A stretch of DNA of 64,000 bases from Ideonella oryzae. GTDB lineage: Bacteria > Pseudomonadota > Gammaproteobacteria > Burkholderiales > Burkholderiaceae_C. Position 1 is the first letter of the stretch. Each line of letters begins with the position of its first letter. Below are positions 1 through 9,648 of this stretch, one piece after another. Where the stretch lies: the NCBI RefSeq assembly GCF_024055665.1, contig NZ_JAMXMC010000008.1, positions 186,001 to 250,000 on the forward strand, given 5' to 3'. The translations under genes were made by a program, and so were the position numbers. The notes under the pieces were generated by a model that was not told the DNA's origin, did not search any database, and saw nothing but the letters and a program-made list of their open reading frames with translations.

Positions 1-380
1 AAGTCGCCGATGTCGGGCACGCGCACCTCGACCGGGCCCGAGGCCGCCGGGGCTGCCACGGGAGCCGCTGCAGCAGGGGCGGCCACTGGTGCCGCCACCG
101 CGGGTGCAGGGGCTGTGGCCGGAGCCGGCGCAGCCGCACTGCCCGCCGTTTCCAGCAGCAGCAGCAGGCTGCCCTCGTTGACCTTGTCACCCAGGGCGAC
201 CTTGAGTTCCTTGACCACGCCCGCGTGGCTCGACGGAATCTCCATCGAGGCCTTGTCGGATTCGACCGTGATGAGGCTCTGCTCGGCCTTGACCGTGTCG
301 CCGGGCTTGACCAGCAGCTCGATCACGGCGACGTCCTTGAAATCCCCGATGTCGGGGACCTTCACTTCCACCAATGCCAT
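1..380 (-). CDS. aceF: Pyruvate dehydrogenase E2 (dihydrolipoamide acetyltransferase), N-terminal part
   Basis: E2 core component of pyruvate dehydrogenase. It carries the swinging lipoyl arm that takes the acetyl group from AceE to CoA. Only the first ~126 residues are in the window, and the gene continues past the left edge. The protein begins MALVEVKVPDIGDF and has a complete lipoyl domain with the lipoylation motif ESDKAS. A long Ala/Pro linker follows, and then the start of a second lipoyl domain (VEVRVPDIGDF), so at least two lipoyl domains are present. The ATG at 380 has a GGAG ribosome site in the 20-base gap after aceE, which implies co-transcription. Confidence 0.95.
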   Translation of the reverse strand, partial: MALVEVKVPDIGDFKDVAVIELLVKPGDTVKAEQSLITVESDKASMEIPSSHAGVVKELKVALGDKVNEGSLLLLLETAGSAAAPAPATAPAPAVAAPVAAPAAAAPVAAPAASGPVEVRVPDIGD

Positions 381-400
381 GTTCTTGTCTCCGTGGTGCG

Positions 401-3118
401 TCAGGCGTACAGCGGGTTGATCTTGTCGGCGTTCAGGCCGTACTTGGCGATGGCCTCGGCCACCACCGTGGCGGGCACGCTGCCTTCGTCGGCCAGGGCC
501 TTGAGCGCGGCGACCACGACATAGTGGCGGTTGACCTCGAAGTGGCAGCGCAGCTTGCTGCGGAAGTCACTGCGGCCGAAACCGTCCGTGCCCAGCACCT
601 TGTAGCTGCGGCCCTTGGGAATGAAGGCGCGGATCTGCTCGGCGTAGCTCTTGATGTAGTCGGTCGAGGCGATGACCGGGCCGGCGTGGGCCGAGAGCTG
701 CTCGGTGACGAAAGGCACCTTGGGCGTCTCGGTCGGGTGCATCAGGTTCCAGCGTTCGCAGTCCTGGCCATCGCGGGCCAGTTCGTTGAAGCTCGGGCAG
801 CTCCAGATGTTGGCGGCCACGCCCCAGTCGGCCTCCAGCAGCGCCTTGGCAGCCATCGATTCGCGCAGGATGGTGCCCGAGCCGAGCAGGTTGACGCGCG
901 GGGTCTTCTTGGCGCCCTCTTCCAGCAGGTACATGCCCTTGATGATCTGCGCTTCGGTGCCCGGCTTCAGGCCCGGCATGGCGTAGTTCTCGTTGAGCAG
1001 CGTGATGTAGAAGAACACGTTCTCCTGCCGCTCGACCATGCGCTTCAGGCCATGGTGCATGATCACCGCCACCTCGTGCGCAAAGGTCGGGTCGTAGCTG
1101 ACGCAATTCGGGATGGTGCCGGCCAGGATGTGGCTGTGACCATCTTCGTGCTGCAGACCTTCACCATTGAGCGTGGTGCGACCCGAAGTGCCGCCCAGCA
1201 GGAAGCCGCGGGCCTGCATGTCGCCCGCCGCCCAGGCCAGGTCGCCGATGCGCTGGAAGCCGAACATCGAGTAGTACACGTAGAACGGGATCATGATCCG
1301 GTTGTTCGTGCTGTAGCTCGTGGCCGCGGCGATCCAGCTGGCCATGCCGCCAGCCTCGTTGATGCCTTCCTGCAGGATCTGACCGTTGGTCTCTTCCTTG
1401 TAGTACATGACCTGGTCGCGGTCGACCGGGGTGTACTGCTGGCCCTTGGGGTTGTAGATGCCGATCTGGCGGAACAAGCCTTCCATGCCGAAGGTGCGGG
1501 CCTCGTCCACCAGGATGGGCACCACGCGCGGGCCGATGGCCTGGTCGCGCAGCAACTGCGTCAGGAAGCGCACATAGGCCTGGGTGGTCGAGATCTCACG
1601 ACCGGCGGTCGTGGGTTCCAGCACCGCCTTGAAGATGTCCAGCGCGGGCACGGTGAACTGCTCGGTCGCCTTGGTGCGGCGGTGCGGCAGGTAGCCCCCC
1701 AGCGCCTTGCGGCGAGCGTGCAGGTACTGCATCTCCGGCGTGTCGTCGGCCGGCTTGTAGAACGGGATCTTGGGCAGCTCGCTGTCCGGGATGGGGATGT
1801 TGAAGCGGTCGCGGAAGTACTTGATGTCTTCGTCGGTCAGCTTCTTGGTCTGGTGGGCGGTGTTCTTGCCCTCGCCGCTCTTGCCCATGCCGTAGCCCTT
1901 GACCGTCTTGACCAGCAGCACGGTAGGTTGGCCCTTGTGGTGGTGGGCGCGGTGGAAGGCGGCATAGACCTTCTGGGCATCATGGCCGCCACGGCGCAGC
2001 GCCCACACATCGTCGTCGCTCATGTGCTCGACCAGCTTGGCCGCGCGCGGATCACGCTCGAAGAAGTGCTTGCGGACGAAGGCGCCATCGTTGGCCTTGA
2101 AGGCCTGATAGTCGCCGTCCAGCGTGTCCATCATGATCTTGCGCAGCGCACCGTCCTTGTCGCGCGCCAGCAGCGGGTCCCAGTTGCTGCCCCAGATCAG
2201 CTTGATCACGTTCCAGCCGGAACCGCGGAACTCGCCCTCAAGTTCCTGGATGATCTTGCCGTTGCCGCGCACCGGGCCGTCCAGGCGCTGCAGGTTGCAG
2301 TTGACGACGAAGATCAGGTTGTCCAGGCCCTCGCGCGCGGCCAGACCGATGGCGCCCAGGCTCTCGGGCTCGTCCATCTCGCCGTCACCCAGGAAGGCCC
2401 AGACCTTGCGTTCGGAGGTGTCGGCGATGCCTCGGGCGTGCAGGTACTTGAGGAAGCGGGCCTGGTAGATCGCCATCAAGGGGCCCAGGCCCATCGAGAC
2501 GGTGGGGAACTGCCAGAACTCCGGCATCAGCTTGGGGTGCGGGTAGCTGGACAGGCCCTTGCCTTCGACCTCCTGGCGGAAGTTCAGCAGTTGCTCCTCG
2601 CTGATGCGGCCTTCCAGGAAGGCGCGGGCGTAGATGCCAGGGGCGCTGTGGCCCTGGATGTACAACAGGTCACCGCCGTGCTGACCACCGTGGTCGGTGT
2701 CGTCCGCGTGCCAGAAATGGTTGAAGCCAGCCGCCAGCATGTGAGCCAGCGAGGCAAAGGAGGAGATGTGTCCTCCCAGGTCGCCGCCATCTTCAGGATG
2801 CAGGCGGTTGGCCTTGACCACCATGGCCATTGCGTTCCAGCGCATGAAGGCGCGCAGGCGTCCTTCCAGGTCCAGGTTGCCAGGCGAGCGGGCCTCGTCC
2901 TGTGGCTCAATGGTGTTGACGTAACCGGTGGTGGCCGAGAACGGCAGGTCCACCCCTTGCTGCCGGGCTTCTTCCAGCAGTTGTTCCAGCAGGAAATGCC
3001 CCCGCTCGCGGCCTTCGGCCTGGATGACGGCGTTCAGGGCATCCAGCCATTCACGGGTCTCCTGGCTGTCGGCATCGGTGGCCGGGGTGCCCATGGAGGA
3101 TTCGGGCGGAGCGGACAT
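401..3118 (-). CDS. aceE: Pyruvate dehydrogenase E1 component, homodimeric type
   Basis: Decarboxylates pyruvate with thiamine diphosphate and acetylates the lipoyl arm of AceF, feeding the TCA cycle. The protein is 905 aa, close to the usual ~890. The thiamine-diphosphate motif is visible as GDGEMDE (about 244-250) followed by NCNLQRLDG. The active-site region HGGQHGGD lies near 143-150. The ATG at 3118 is preferred over an upstream in-frame extension because AGGAGA sits just upstream of it and the extension has low-complexity composition. It is the first gene of an aceE-aceF operon, divergent from a sensor kinase; the shared 229-base region contains an AT-rich inverted repeat at 3203-3217. 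Confidence 0.97.
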   Translation of the reverse strand: MSAPPESSMGTPATDADSQETREWLDALNAVIQAEGRERGHFLLEQLLEEARQQGVDLPFSATTGYVNTIEPQDEARSPGNLDLEGRLRAFMRWNAMAMVVKANRLHPEDGGDLGGHISSFASLAHMLAAGFNHFWHADDTDHGGQHGGDLLYIQGHSAPGIYARAFLEGRISEEQLLNFRQEVEGKGLSSYPHPKLMPEFWQFPTVSMGLGPLMAIYQARFLKYLHARGIADTSERKVWAFLGDGEMDEPESLGAIGLAAREGLDNLIFVVNCNLQRLDGPVRGNGKIIQELEGEFRGSGWNVIKLIWGSNWDPLLARDKDGALRKIMMDTLDGDYQAFKANDGAFVRKHFFERDPRAAKLVEHMSDDDVWALRRGGHDAQKVYAAFHRAHHHKGQPTVLLVKTVKGYGMGKSGEGKNTAHQTKKLTDEDIKYFRDRFNIPIPDSELPKIPFYKPADDTPEMQYLHARRKALGGYLPHRRTKATEQFTVPALDIFKAVLEPTTAGREISTTQAYVRFLTQLLRDQAIGPRVVPILVDEARTFGMEGLFRQIGIYNPKGQQYTPVDRDQVMYYKEETNGQILQEGINEAGGMASWIAAATSYSTNNRIMIPFYVYYSMFGFQRIGDLAWAAGDMQARGFLLGGTSGRTTLNGEGLQHEDGHSHILAGTIPNCVSYDPTFAHEVAVIMHHGLKRMVERQENVFFYITLLNENYAMPGLKPGTEAQIIKGMYLLEEGAKKTPRVNLLGSGTILRESMAAKALLEADWGVAANIWSCPSFNELARDGQDCERWNLMHPTETPKVPFVTEQLSAHAGPVIASTDYIKSYAEQIRAFIPKGRSYKVLGTDGFGRSDFRSKLRCHFEVNRHYVVVAALKALADEGSVPATVVAEAIAKYGLNADKINPLYA

Positions 3119-3202
3119 GCGTGTCTCCTGAGTTGTGCGGGACGGCCTGAGGCTTCCCGCCTTGGTGGGAACTTGGGTGCGGGCGGAGTTTGGCACAGCC
3201 CG

Positions 3203-3217
3203 ATTTGATTTTCAAAT
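3203..3217. promoter_or_regulatory. AT-rich inverted repeat between aceE and the sensor kinase
   Basis: A perfect 6-3-6 inverted repeat, ATTTGA-TTT-TCAAAT, lies in the 229-base divergent region about 85 bases upstream of the aceE start. It is the most AT-rich stretch for several kilobases, so it is a plausible promoter/operator zone. Promoter-like hexamers (CATAAT, TTGATT) lie nearby at poor spacing. The binding protein is unknown. Confidence 0.35.
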
Positions 3218-3347
3218 AGCGAATGTTGATTTCATAATACGGAACAAATGCGACCCCCCAAACAACGCCTTTCTAGGGGAAAACCCCCGATAAAAGCATG
3301 CTGTGCTGCACCATCCCCCTCCATTCCCGCTTCGATAATTGCGCCTG

Positions 3348-5933
3348 ATGCAAGCCCCCCGCGATGTTTTTCCTCCGCTGCCGTCCAGCCGGCTGAACCT
3401 GCTCGTGCAGCGTTGGTGGGGGCGCCAGTCTCCATCCCGTCAGGACAGGCTGGCCACGCTCGCGCCGCTCACCTCGGTGCTGCTCTTCTTGGCCGCCATC
3501 ACCTTTGCCTTCTGGTACCTGCGCAACGAGGAGATGAGCCGGGCAGAGGAATCGCTGCGCCGGGACACCGAGGTGGCGCAGCAGGAGATTCGCCTTCACC
3601 TGGTGGACAACCAGGAGCAACTGTTGCGCATCGCGCGCGAAGTGGCCACTCGGGCGATCACCCCCGAGCAGTTCTTGACTCAGGCGGCCAGCTTCCTGCA
3701 GGTGCGGCCCGCGGTCCGCTATCTGAACTGGCTCAACGCCAAGGGGGAGCTCCGCGCGACGCAATCCCTTCAATCGGGTACGGGCATGGGCATGGACGGT
3801 GCCGCGGACCCCGCGCATGGCCCTGGTGTGGGTGGGGGCGAGGGGGCGGCGAGCGTGCCCCAGGCTTCCGAGGCCGCGCTCGAGGCGGCGCGGGCCATGC
3901 GTCAGCCCATCTATTCCCGCGCCTTCCGGCACGCCGACGGGGTCTGGGTGTTTCAACTTCAGGTTCCCATCATCGACCGGGGGGCCTTCGCGGGCGTGCT
4001 GGTGGCTGAGTACGGTCTGGACACCTTGCTGCGCACGGCGGTGCCGGCAGAAGTCACGGTGCGCCACCCGGTCAGCATCCTGGACGTGGACTTCAGCCCG
4101 CTGGTGAGCACGGTGACGAATCTTCCCGGGCAACGCAGCGCACCGCCCTCCATGACCCTGGACCTGCCGCTGACCCCGGCTGCCAATGGGCTGATGCTGC
4201 GGGCCCAGGGCTACCGCACCACCGCGGGCCTGGTGGGCAACACCCTGTTCTGGATGGTGGTGGCCCTCTCGGCCCTCACCGTCTGGACCCTGCTGGCCAC
4301 CTGGCGGCACATGCGTCGGCGTGCGCAGATCCAGAACGCGCTGATCAACGAGACCAACTTCCGGCGGGCGATGGAGAACTCCATGCTCACCGGCATGCGG
4401 GCCACCGACATGGACGGCCGCGTGACCTATGTGAACCCGGCCTTCTGCGCCATGACCGGCTACGCCGAATCCGACCTGCTGGACACCCTGCCGCCCTTCC
4501 CCTACTGGCCCAGCGACCGGGTGGACGAGCACATGCGCATCTTCCAGCAGGAGTTGCAGGGGCGCAGCCCGGCGGGCGGCATCGAGGTCAAGGTTCAGCG
4601 CAAGGATGGCTCCAATTTCGATGCCCGCCTCTACGTTTCGCCGCTGATCGACCCGCGTGGCCAGCAGACCGGCTGGATGACCTCGATGACCAACATCACC
4701 GAGGCCAAACGCATCCGCGACCAGCTCTCCGCTTCGCACGAGCGCTTCACCACCGTGCTGGAGGGCCTGGACGCCGCCGTGTCGGTGCTCTCGGTCCAGC
4801 AGGGCGAGTTGCTGTTCGCCAACCGTTCCTACCGGCTCTGGTTCGGGGCCGATGCCCGTGGCCACGATCTGCTGGCCAATGGCGATGCCGCCTACACCGA
4901 GGTGCCGGAAGACGATGTGGATGCCATGTCCGGTCTGCCCACCCAGGAGTTGACGGAGATCGGTACCCATCCACGCGAGGTCTATGTGGAGTCGCTGCAG
5001 ATGTGGTTCGACGTGCGCACGCGCTACCTGCAGTGGACCGACGGCCGCCTGGCCCAGATGCTGATCGCCACCGACATCACAGCACGCCGGCAGATCGAGG
5101 AACAGGCCCAGCAGCAGGCCGAACGGGCCCAGGTCACCAGCCGCCTGGTGACGATGGGCGAGATGGCCTCCTCGGTGGCCCACGAACTCAACCAGCCGCT
5201 GACGGCCATCACCAACTACTGCAACGGCATCGTCAGCCGGGTGCGCAACAACGCCATCAACACCGAGGAGCTGGTGGCCGCCTTGCAGAAGACCGCCCGC
5301 CAGGCCGAACGTGCGGGCCAGGTCATCCACCGCATCCGGGCCTTCGTCAAAAAGAGCGAGCCGCAGCGCCAGGCCGCCAAGGCCCAGGACATCGTCGAGG
5401 ACGCGGTGGAATTGGCCGGCATCGAGTTGCGGCGACGCAAGGTGGCCATCCACACCTATGTGGCGCAGCGCCTGCCGCTGCTGCGCGTGGACCCCATCCT
5501 GATCGAGCAGGTGCTGATGAACCTGCTGAAGAACGCGGCCGAAGCCATTGACACCTCGCAGCTGCCGGCCGAGCGCCGCCATATTGAACTGCAGGTGGTG
5601 CCACGCCAGTCGCCGGACGAGGGCAGCGTGATCGAATTCTCGGTCACCGATGCCGGCCCCGGCATGCGCGAAGAAGTCATCTCCCGCCTCTTCGAAGCCT
5701 TCTTCTCCACCAAGGCCGAAGGCCTGGGCATCGGGCTTTCCCTGTGTCGCTCAATCATCGAGTCGCACCAGGGGCGGATGCGTGCGGAGAACCTCTACAA
5801 TGGATCGACCGTCGTGGGGTGCAGGTTTGCCTTCACCCTGCCGGTTGATCAGATGTCCCCCGCAGATCGCCCGCCCGCGCCTGCGGTGCCCAAGGATGTT
5901 TCTGCTTCCAACCCCAACGCTGCTGCTTCATGA
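3348..5933 (+). CDS. Membrane PAS-domain sensor histidine kinase
   Basis: Sensor kinase of a two-component pair with the FixJ-type regulator it overlaps by 4 bases. The protein is ~861 aa. TM1 is at about 38-58, followed by a ~235-residue periplasmic region, TM2 at about 295-317, two PAS domains (about 335-580), and a HisKA domain with the phospho-acceptor in VAHELNQP (His612). The HATPase domain has an N box (NLLKNAAEAI), DAGPGM and GLGIGLS. The HisKA/HATPase type resembles FixL/DctB-family kinases. The periplasmic domain (MSRAEESL to NPLG region) shows no motif I recognise and the signal is unknown. The ATG at 3348 is preferred to a TTG three codons upstream; neither has a strong ribosome site. 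Confidence 0.88.
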   Translation: MQAPRDVFPPLPSSRLNLLVQRWWGRQSPSRQDRLATLAPLTSVLLFLAAITFAFWYLRNEEMSRAEESLRRDTEVAQQEIRLHLVDNQEQLLRIAREVATRAITPEQFLTQAASFLQVRPAVRYLNWLNAKGELRATQSLQSGTGMGMDGAADPAHGPGVGGGEGAASVPQASEAALEAARAMRQPIYSRAFRHADGVWVFQLQVPIIDRGAFAGVLVAEYGLDTLLRTAVPAEVTVRHPVSILDVDFSPLVSTVTNLPGQRSAPPSMTLDLPLTPAANGLMLRAQGYRTTAGLVGNTLFWMVVALSALTVWTLLATWRHMRRRAQIQNALINETNFRRAMENSMLTGMRATDMDGRVTYVNPAFCAMTGYAESDLLDTLPPFPYWPSDRVDEHMRIFQQELQGRSPAGGIEVKVQRKDGSNFDARLYVSPLIDPRGQQTGWMTSMTNITEAKRIRDQLSASHERFTTVLEGLDAAVSVLSVQQGELLFANRSYRLWFGADARGHDLLANGDAAYTEVPEDDVDAMSGLPTQELTEIGTHPREVYVESLQMWFDVRTRYLQWTDGRLAQMLIATDITARRQIEEQAQQQAERAQVTSRLVTMGEMASSVAHELNQPLTAITNYCNGIVSRVRNNAINTEELVAALQKTARQAERAGQVIHRIRAFVKKSEPQRQAAKAQDIVEDAVELAGIELRRRKVAIHTYVAQRLPLLRVDPILIEQVLMNLLKNAAEAIDTSQLPAERRHIELQVVPRQSPDEGSVIEFSVTDAGPGMREEVISRLFEAFFSTKAEGLGIGLSLCRSIIESHQGRMRAENLYNGSTVVGCRFAFTLPVDQMSPADRPPAPAVPKDVSASNPNAAAS

Positions 5934-6553
5934 GCCTGATTCCAAAAAAGGGTACCGTCTACGTCGTGGATGACGACGAAGCCGTTCGCGATTCGCTGCA
6001 ATGGCTGCTGGAAGGCAAGGACTACCGGGTCAAGTGCTTCGAGTCTGCCGAGTCGTTCCTCTCCCGCTTCGACCCCCGTGAGGTGGCCTGCCTGATCGCC
6101 GACATCCGCATGGATGGCATGAGCGGCCTGGAACTGCAGGATCGTCTGCTGGAGCGCAAGAGCCCGCTGCCCGTGGTGTTCATCACCGGCCACGGCGATG
6201 TGCCGATGGCCGTGACCACCATGAAGAAGGGGGCGATGGACTTCATCGAGAAGCCCTTTAAGGAAGAGGAGTTGGTGTCGCTGGTCGAACGCATGCTGGA
6301 CCAGGCCCGTGCCGCCTTCTCGCACCACCAGGAAGCCGCCAGCCGCGACGCCCTGCTGGCCCGCCTGACCACCCGGGAGGCCCAGGTGCTCGAGCGCATC
6401 GTCGCCGGCCGCCTGAACAAGCAGATCGCCGACGACCTGGGCATCAGCATCAAGACGGTGGAGGCCCACCGGGCCAACATCATGGAAAAGCTCAACGCCA
6501 ACACGGTGGCCGACCTGCTCAAGATCGCGCTGGGCGCCTCGCACAAGGCCTGA
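5930..6553 (+). CDS. FixJ/NarL-type response regulator with LuxR-type DNA-binding domain
   Basis: DNA-binding partner of the upstream kinase, translationally coupled through an ATGA overlap. It is 207 aa. The receiver domain has acidic residues DDD (14-16), the phospho-acceptor Asp58 in LIADIRMDG, Thr86 and Lys108 in EKPF. The C-terminal helix-turn-helix (LTTREAQVLERIVAG through IKTVEAHRANIMEKL) is the GerE/LuxR type found in FixJ and TtrR. The pair is a complete two-component system. Target genes cannot be read from the sequence; aceE, which is divergent, is one possibility. A strong terminator follows 36 bases after the stop. Confidence 0.92.
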   Translation: MSLIPKKGTVYVVDDDEAVRDSLQWLLEGKDYRVKCFESAESFLSRFDPREVACLIADIRMDGMSGLELQDRLLERKSPLPVVFITGHGDVPMAVTTMKKGAMDFIEKPFKEEELVSLVERMLDQARAAFSHHQEAASRDALLARLTTREAQVLERIVAGRLNKQIADDLGISIKTVEAHRANIMEKLNANTVADLLKIALGASHKA

Positions 6554-6588
6554 AGCCGGGCCTGCGGCGCCGGCAGACTGGGAACCAT

Positions 6589-6616
6589 GGGGCCTTCGAG
6601 GCCCCTTTCCCTTTTT
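6589..6616 (+). terminator. Rho-independent terminator after the two-component operon
   Basis: A perfect 7-bp stem GGGGCCT/AGGCCCC with a 3-base loop (6589-6605) is followed by TTTCCCTTTTT. It ends the kinase-regulator transcript before folD. Confidence 0.85.
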
Positions 6617-6676
6617 CGGCATCCGCTTTGGTCCCGCACCTTTGAACACCTCACCTCTGACCGAAAGAGAACGCCC

Positions 6677-7534
6677 ATGACCGCTCAAGTGATCGACGGC
6701 AACGCCCTGTCCCGCCAACTCCGTGCCGAAGTCGCCCAGCGGGCGGCCGCCCTCACCTCGCGTGGCCACCAGCCCGGCCTGGCGGTCATCCTGGTGGGTG
6801 AGGATCCGGCCTCGGCGGTCTACGTGCGCAACAAGGTCAAGGCCTGCGAGGACAGTGGTGTGCGCTCGGTGTTCGAGAAGTACGACGCCAGCCTGACCGA
6901 GGCCGCATTGCTCGAGCGCATCGCTGCGCTGAATGCCGACCCGACGATCCACGGCATCCTGGTGCAGATGCCCCTGCCCAAGCACATTGACCCGCACAAG
7001 GTGATCGAGGCCATCGCCACCACCAAGGACGTGGACGGCTATTCGGTGCTCTCCGCCGGTGAGCTGATGGCCGGGCTGGAAGGATTCCGCCCCTGCACCC
7101 CCTACGGCTGCATGAAGCTGATCGAGAGCACCGGCGTGTCGCTCAAGGGCAAGCACGCGGTGGTGATCGGCCGCAGCAACACGGTGGGCAAACCCATGGC
7201 CCTGCTGCTGCTGCAGGCCAACGCCACCGTCACCATCTGCCACAGCGGCACGCCCGACCTGGGCTACCACACCCGCCAGGCCGATGTGGTGGTGGCTGCC
7301 GTGGGCCGGCGCAACACGCTGACCGGAGACATGGTCAAGCCCGGGGCCATCGTGATCGACGTCGGCATCAACCGCAACGATGAAGGCAAACTCTGCGGCG
7401 ACGTGGACTATGCCTCGGTGAGCCCCGTGGCCTCGCACATCACCCCGGTGCCGGGGGGCGTGGGCCCGATGACCATCACCATGCTGCTCGTCAACACGCT
7501 GGAGGCCGCCGAACGGGTGGCTGGCCAGGCCTGA
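6677..7534 (+). CDS. folD: Bifunctional methylenetetrahydrofolate dehydrogenase/methenyltetrahydrofolate cyclohydrolase
   Basis: Interconverts 5,10-methylene-, 5,10-methenyl- and 10-formyl-tetrahydrofolate with NADP, supplying one-carbon units. It is 285 aa, the typical length. The catalytic pattern YVRNKVKAC gives Tyr49 and Lys53, which match the conserved Tyr/Lys pair of the family. QMPLPKHI and the NADP-binding [11 protein letters not shown] follow, then the C-terminal PGGVGPMT. The ATG at 6677 (MTAQVIDG) is chosen because the family begins here; the longer frame upstream runs through the terminator. It stands alone, 38 bases before prlC. Confidence 0.97.
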   Translation: MTAQVIDGNALSRQLRAEVAQRAAALTSRGHQPGLAVILVGEDPASAVYVRNKVKACEDSGVRSVFEKYDASLTEAALLERIAALNADPTIHGILVQMPLPKHIDPHKVIEAIATTKDVDGYSVLSAGELMAGLEGFRPCTPYGCMKLIESTGVSLKGKHAVVIGRSNTVGKPMALLLLQANATVTICHSGTPDLGYHTRQADVVVAAVGRRNTLTGDMVKPGAIVIDVGINRNDEGKLCGDVDYASVSPVASHITPVPGGVGPMTITMLLVNTLEAAERVAGQA

Positions 7535-7572
7535 AGAAACACCGCTACCGCGACGCGACCAGGACCCCATAG

Positions 7573-9594
7573 ATGACCAATCCGCTGCTGCAGGACACCC
7601 CCCTCACCGACTTCGCCGTCGTGCGCCCCGAGCATGTGACGCCGGCGATCGACGCGCTGCTGGCCGAGGCCAACGCGGCACTGGACCATGCGGTCGGCCC
7701 CGACGTGCCGCCCGACTACGACGCGCTGTCGATGGTGCTGGAGGTGCCGGTGGAGCGGCTGGGCCGGGCCTGGGGCGTGGTCAACCACCTGGCCCATGTG
7801 GCCGACACGCCCGAGTTGCGTGCGGCCCATGCCGAGAACCTGCCCAAGATCACCGAGTACTACACCCGCCAGGGCAGCGACGAGCGGCTCTACGCCAAAT
7901 ACAAGGCGATCGCCGCCAGCCCCGCGGCGGCCCAGCTGAGCCCGGCCCGCCGCCAGGCCCTGGCCCATGCGCTGCGCGACTTCCGCCTGGGGGGGGCCGA
8001 CCTGCAAGGCGAGGCCAAGACCCGCTTCATGGCCCTCCAGGACCGCATGGCCGAGCTGTCGCAGGCCTTCTCCAACCATGTGCTGGATGCCACCGACGCC
8101 TTCGCCCACTACGCTACGGCGGAAGAGCTGGCCGGTGTGCCAGCCGATGTGGTGGCCGCGGCCCGCGCCGCGGCCGAGGCCGAGGGCAAGGAAGGCCACA
8201 AGCTCACGCTGCACTTCCCCAGCTACTTCCCGGTCATGCAGTACGCCCAGAACCGGGCCCTGCGCGAAACCCTTTACACCGCCTACGTCACCCGCGCCAG
8301 CGAGCTGGGCGTGGCGGAGCGCGACAACAGCGCGGTCATGCGCGAGCTGCTGACCCTGCGGGCCGAAGAGGCCCGGCTGCTGGGCTTTGCCAACTACGCC
8401 GAGGTCTCGCTGGCGCCCAAGATGGCCGGCACCCCGGCCGAGGTGCTGCACTTCCTGCGTGACCTGGCCCAGCGTGCCCGCCCCAGCGCCGAGAAGGACC
8501 TGGCCGACCTGCGCGCCTTCGCCGCTGGCGAGCTGGGCCTGACCGAACTGCAGGCCTGGGACCTGGCCTACGCCGGCGAGAAGCTCAAGGAAGCCCGTTA
8601 TGCCTTCAGCGACCAGGAGGTCAAGGCCTACCTGCCTCTGCCCAAGGTGCTCGATGGCCTGTTCCACATCGTCGAGACCCTGTTCGAGGTGAAGATCCGC
8701 CCGGCCGAGGCGCCGGTGTGGCACCCGGCGGTGCGCTTCTTCCGCATCGAACGGGCCGGCCAGGTGGTGGGCGAGTTCTATCTGGACCCGCACGCCCGCC
8801 CCGGCAAGCGTCCCGGCGCCTGGATGGACAGCGCCCGCAGCCGCTGGCTGCGGGTCGACTCCCACCGCCTGCAGACCCCGGTGGCCTACCTGGTCTGCAA
8901 CTTCTCGTCTCCGGTGGGCGACAAGCCGGCCCTGCTCACGCACGACGAGCTGACCACCCTCTTCCACGAGTTCGGCCACGGCCTGCACCACATGCTGACG
9001 CAGGTGGACGAGATGGGCGTCTCGGGCATCGACGGCGTCGAATGGGATGCGGTGGAGCTGCCCAGCCAGTTCATGGAGAACTTCTGCTGGGAGTGGGACG
9101 TCATCCGCCGCCTGAGCGCCCATGTGGACAGCGGCGAGCCGCTGCCGCGCGCCCTGTTCGACAAGATGCTGGCGGCCAAGAATTTCCAGAGCGGCTTGCA
9201 GACCCTGCGCCAGGTCGAGTTCGGCCTGTTCGACATGCGCCTGCACACCGAAGCCGATGCCGCCGACCGCGTGCAGGCCATTCTGGCGGAGGTGCGGCAG
9301 GAGGTGGCGCTGGTGCCGGTGCCGCCCTTCAGCCGCACAGCCCACACCTTCTCGCACATCTTCGCGGGCGGCTACTCGGCCGGCTACTACTCCTACAAGT
9401 GGGCCGAGGTGCTGTCGGCCGATGCCTGGAGCGCCTTCGAGGAAGAAGGCGTGCTCAACCCCGAGACCGGCCGCCGCTACCGCCGCGAGATCCTCGAAGC
9501 CGGCGGCGCCCGCCCGGCCATCGAGAGCTTCAAGGCCTTCCGCGGCCGCGAGCCACGCATCGACGCGCTGCTTCGCCACCAGGGCATGGCCTGA
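7573..9594 (+). CDS. prlC: Oligopeptidase A, M3 family zinc metallopeptidase
   Basis: Cytoplasmic peptidase that degrades short peptides, including cleaved signal peptides. It is 673 aa, near the E. coli length of 680. The M3 zinc motif HEFGHGLHHML is at 465-475, with His465, Glu466 and His469, and the downstream Glu ligand is expected in the segment GIDGVEWDAVELPSQFMENF. The C-terminal substrate-binding segment FAGGYSAGYYSYKWAEVL is intact. It lies 38 bases after folD on the same strand. An unusual run of nine G residues near 7988 does not break the frame. Confidence 0.95.
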   Translation: MTNPLLQDTPLTDFAVVRPEHVTPAIDALLAEANAALDHAVGPDVPPDYDALSMVLEVPVERLGRAWGVVNHLAHVADTPELRAAHAENLPKITEYYTRQGSDERLYAKYKAIAASPAAAQLSPARRQALAHALRDFRLGGADLQGEAKTRFMALQDRMAELSQAFSNHVLDATDAFAHYATAEELAGVPADVVAAARAAAEAEGKEGHKLTLHFPSYFPVMQYAQNRALRETLYTAYVTRASELGVAERDNSAVMRELLTLRAEEARLLGFANYAEVSLAPKMAGTPAEVLHFLRDLAQRARPSAEKDLADLRAFAAGELGLTELQAWDLAYAGEKLKEARYAFSDQEVKAYLPLPKVLDGLFHIVETLFEVKIRPAEAPVWHPAVRFFRIERAGQVVGEFYLDPHARPGKRPGAWMDSARSRWLRVDSHRLQTPVAYLVCNFSSPVGDKPALLTHDELTTLFHEFGHGLHHMLTQVDEMGVSGIDGVEWDAVELPSQFMENFCWEWDVIRRLSAHVDSGEPLPRALFDKMLAAKNFQSGLQTLRQVEFGLFDMRLHTEADAADRVQAILAEVRQEVALVPVPPFSRTAHTFSHIFAGGYSAGYYSYKWAEVLSADAWSAFEEEGVLNPETGRRYRREILEAGGARPAIESFKAFRGREPRIDALLRHQGMA

Positions 9595-9648
9595 GCCCAG
9601 GGCGTACCCTGAGCGTATAGTCCGAGCCGATTGAGTCTGCCTGCTGCC

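Noticed and set aside
374-3208. Long open frame (944 aa) antisense to aceE
   Set aside because: It is a shadow of the aceE codon pattern in high-GC DNA, with no conserved domains, no SD and residues of antisense type (many His, Val, Ala, Gln).
7985-7999. G-run in prlC as a frameshift
   Set aside because: The reading frame continues with intact family motifs beyond the run.
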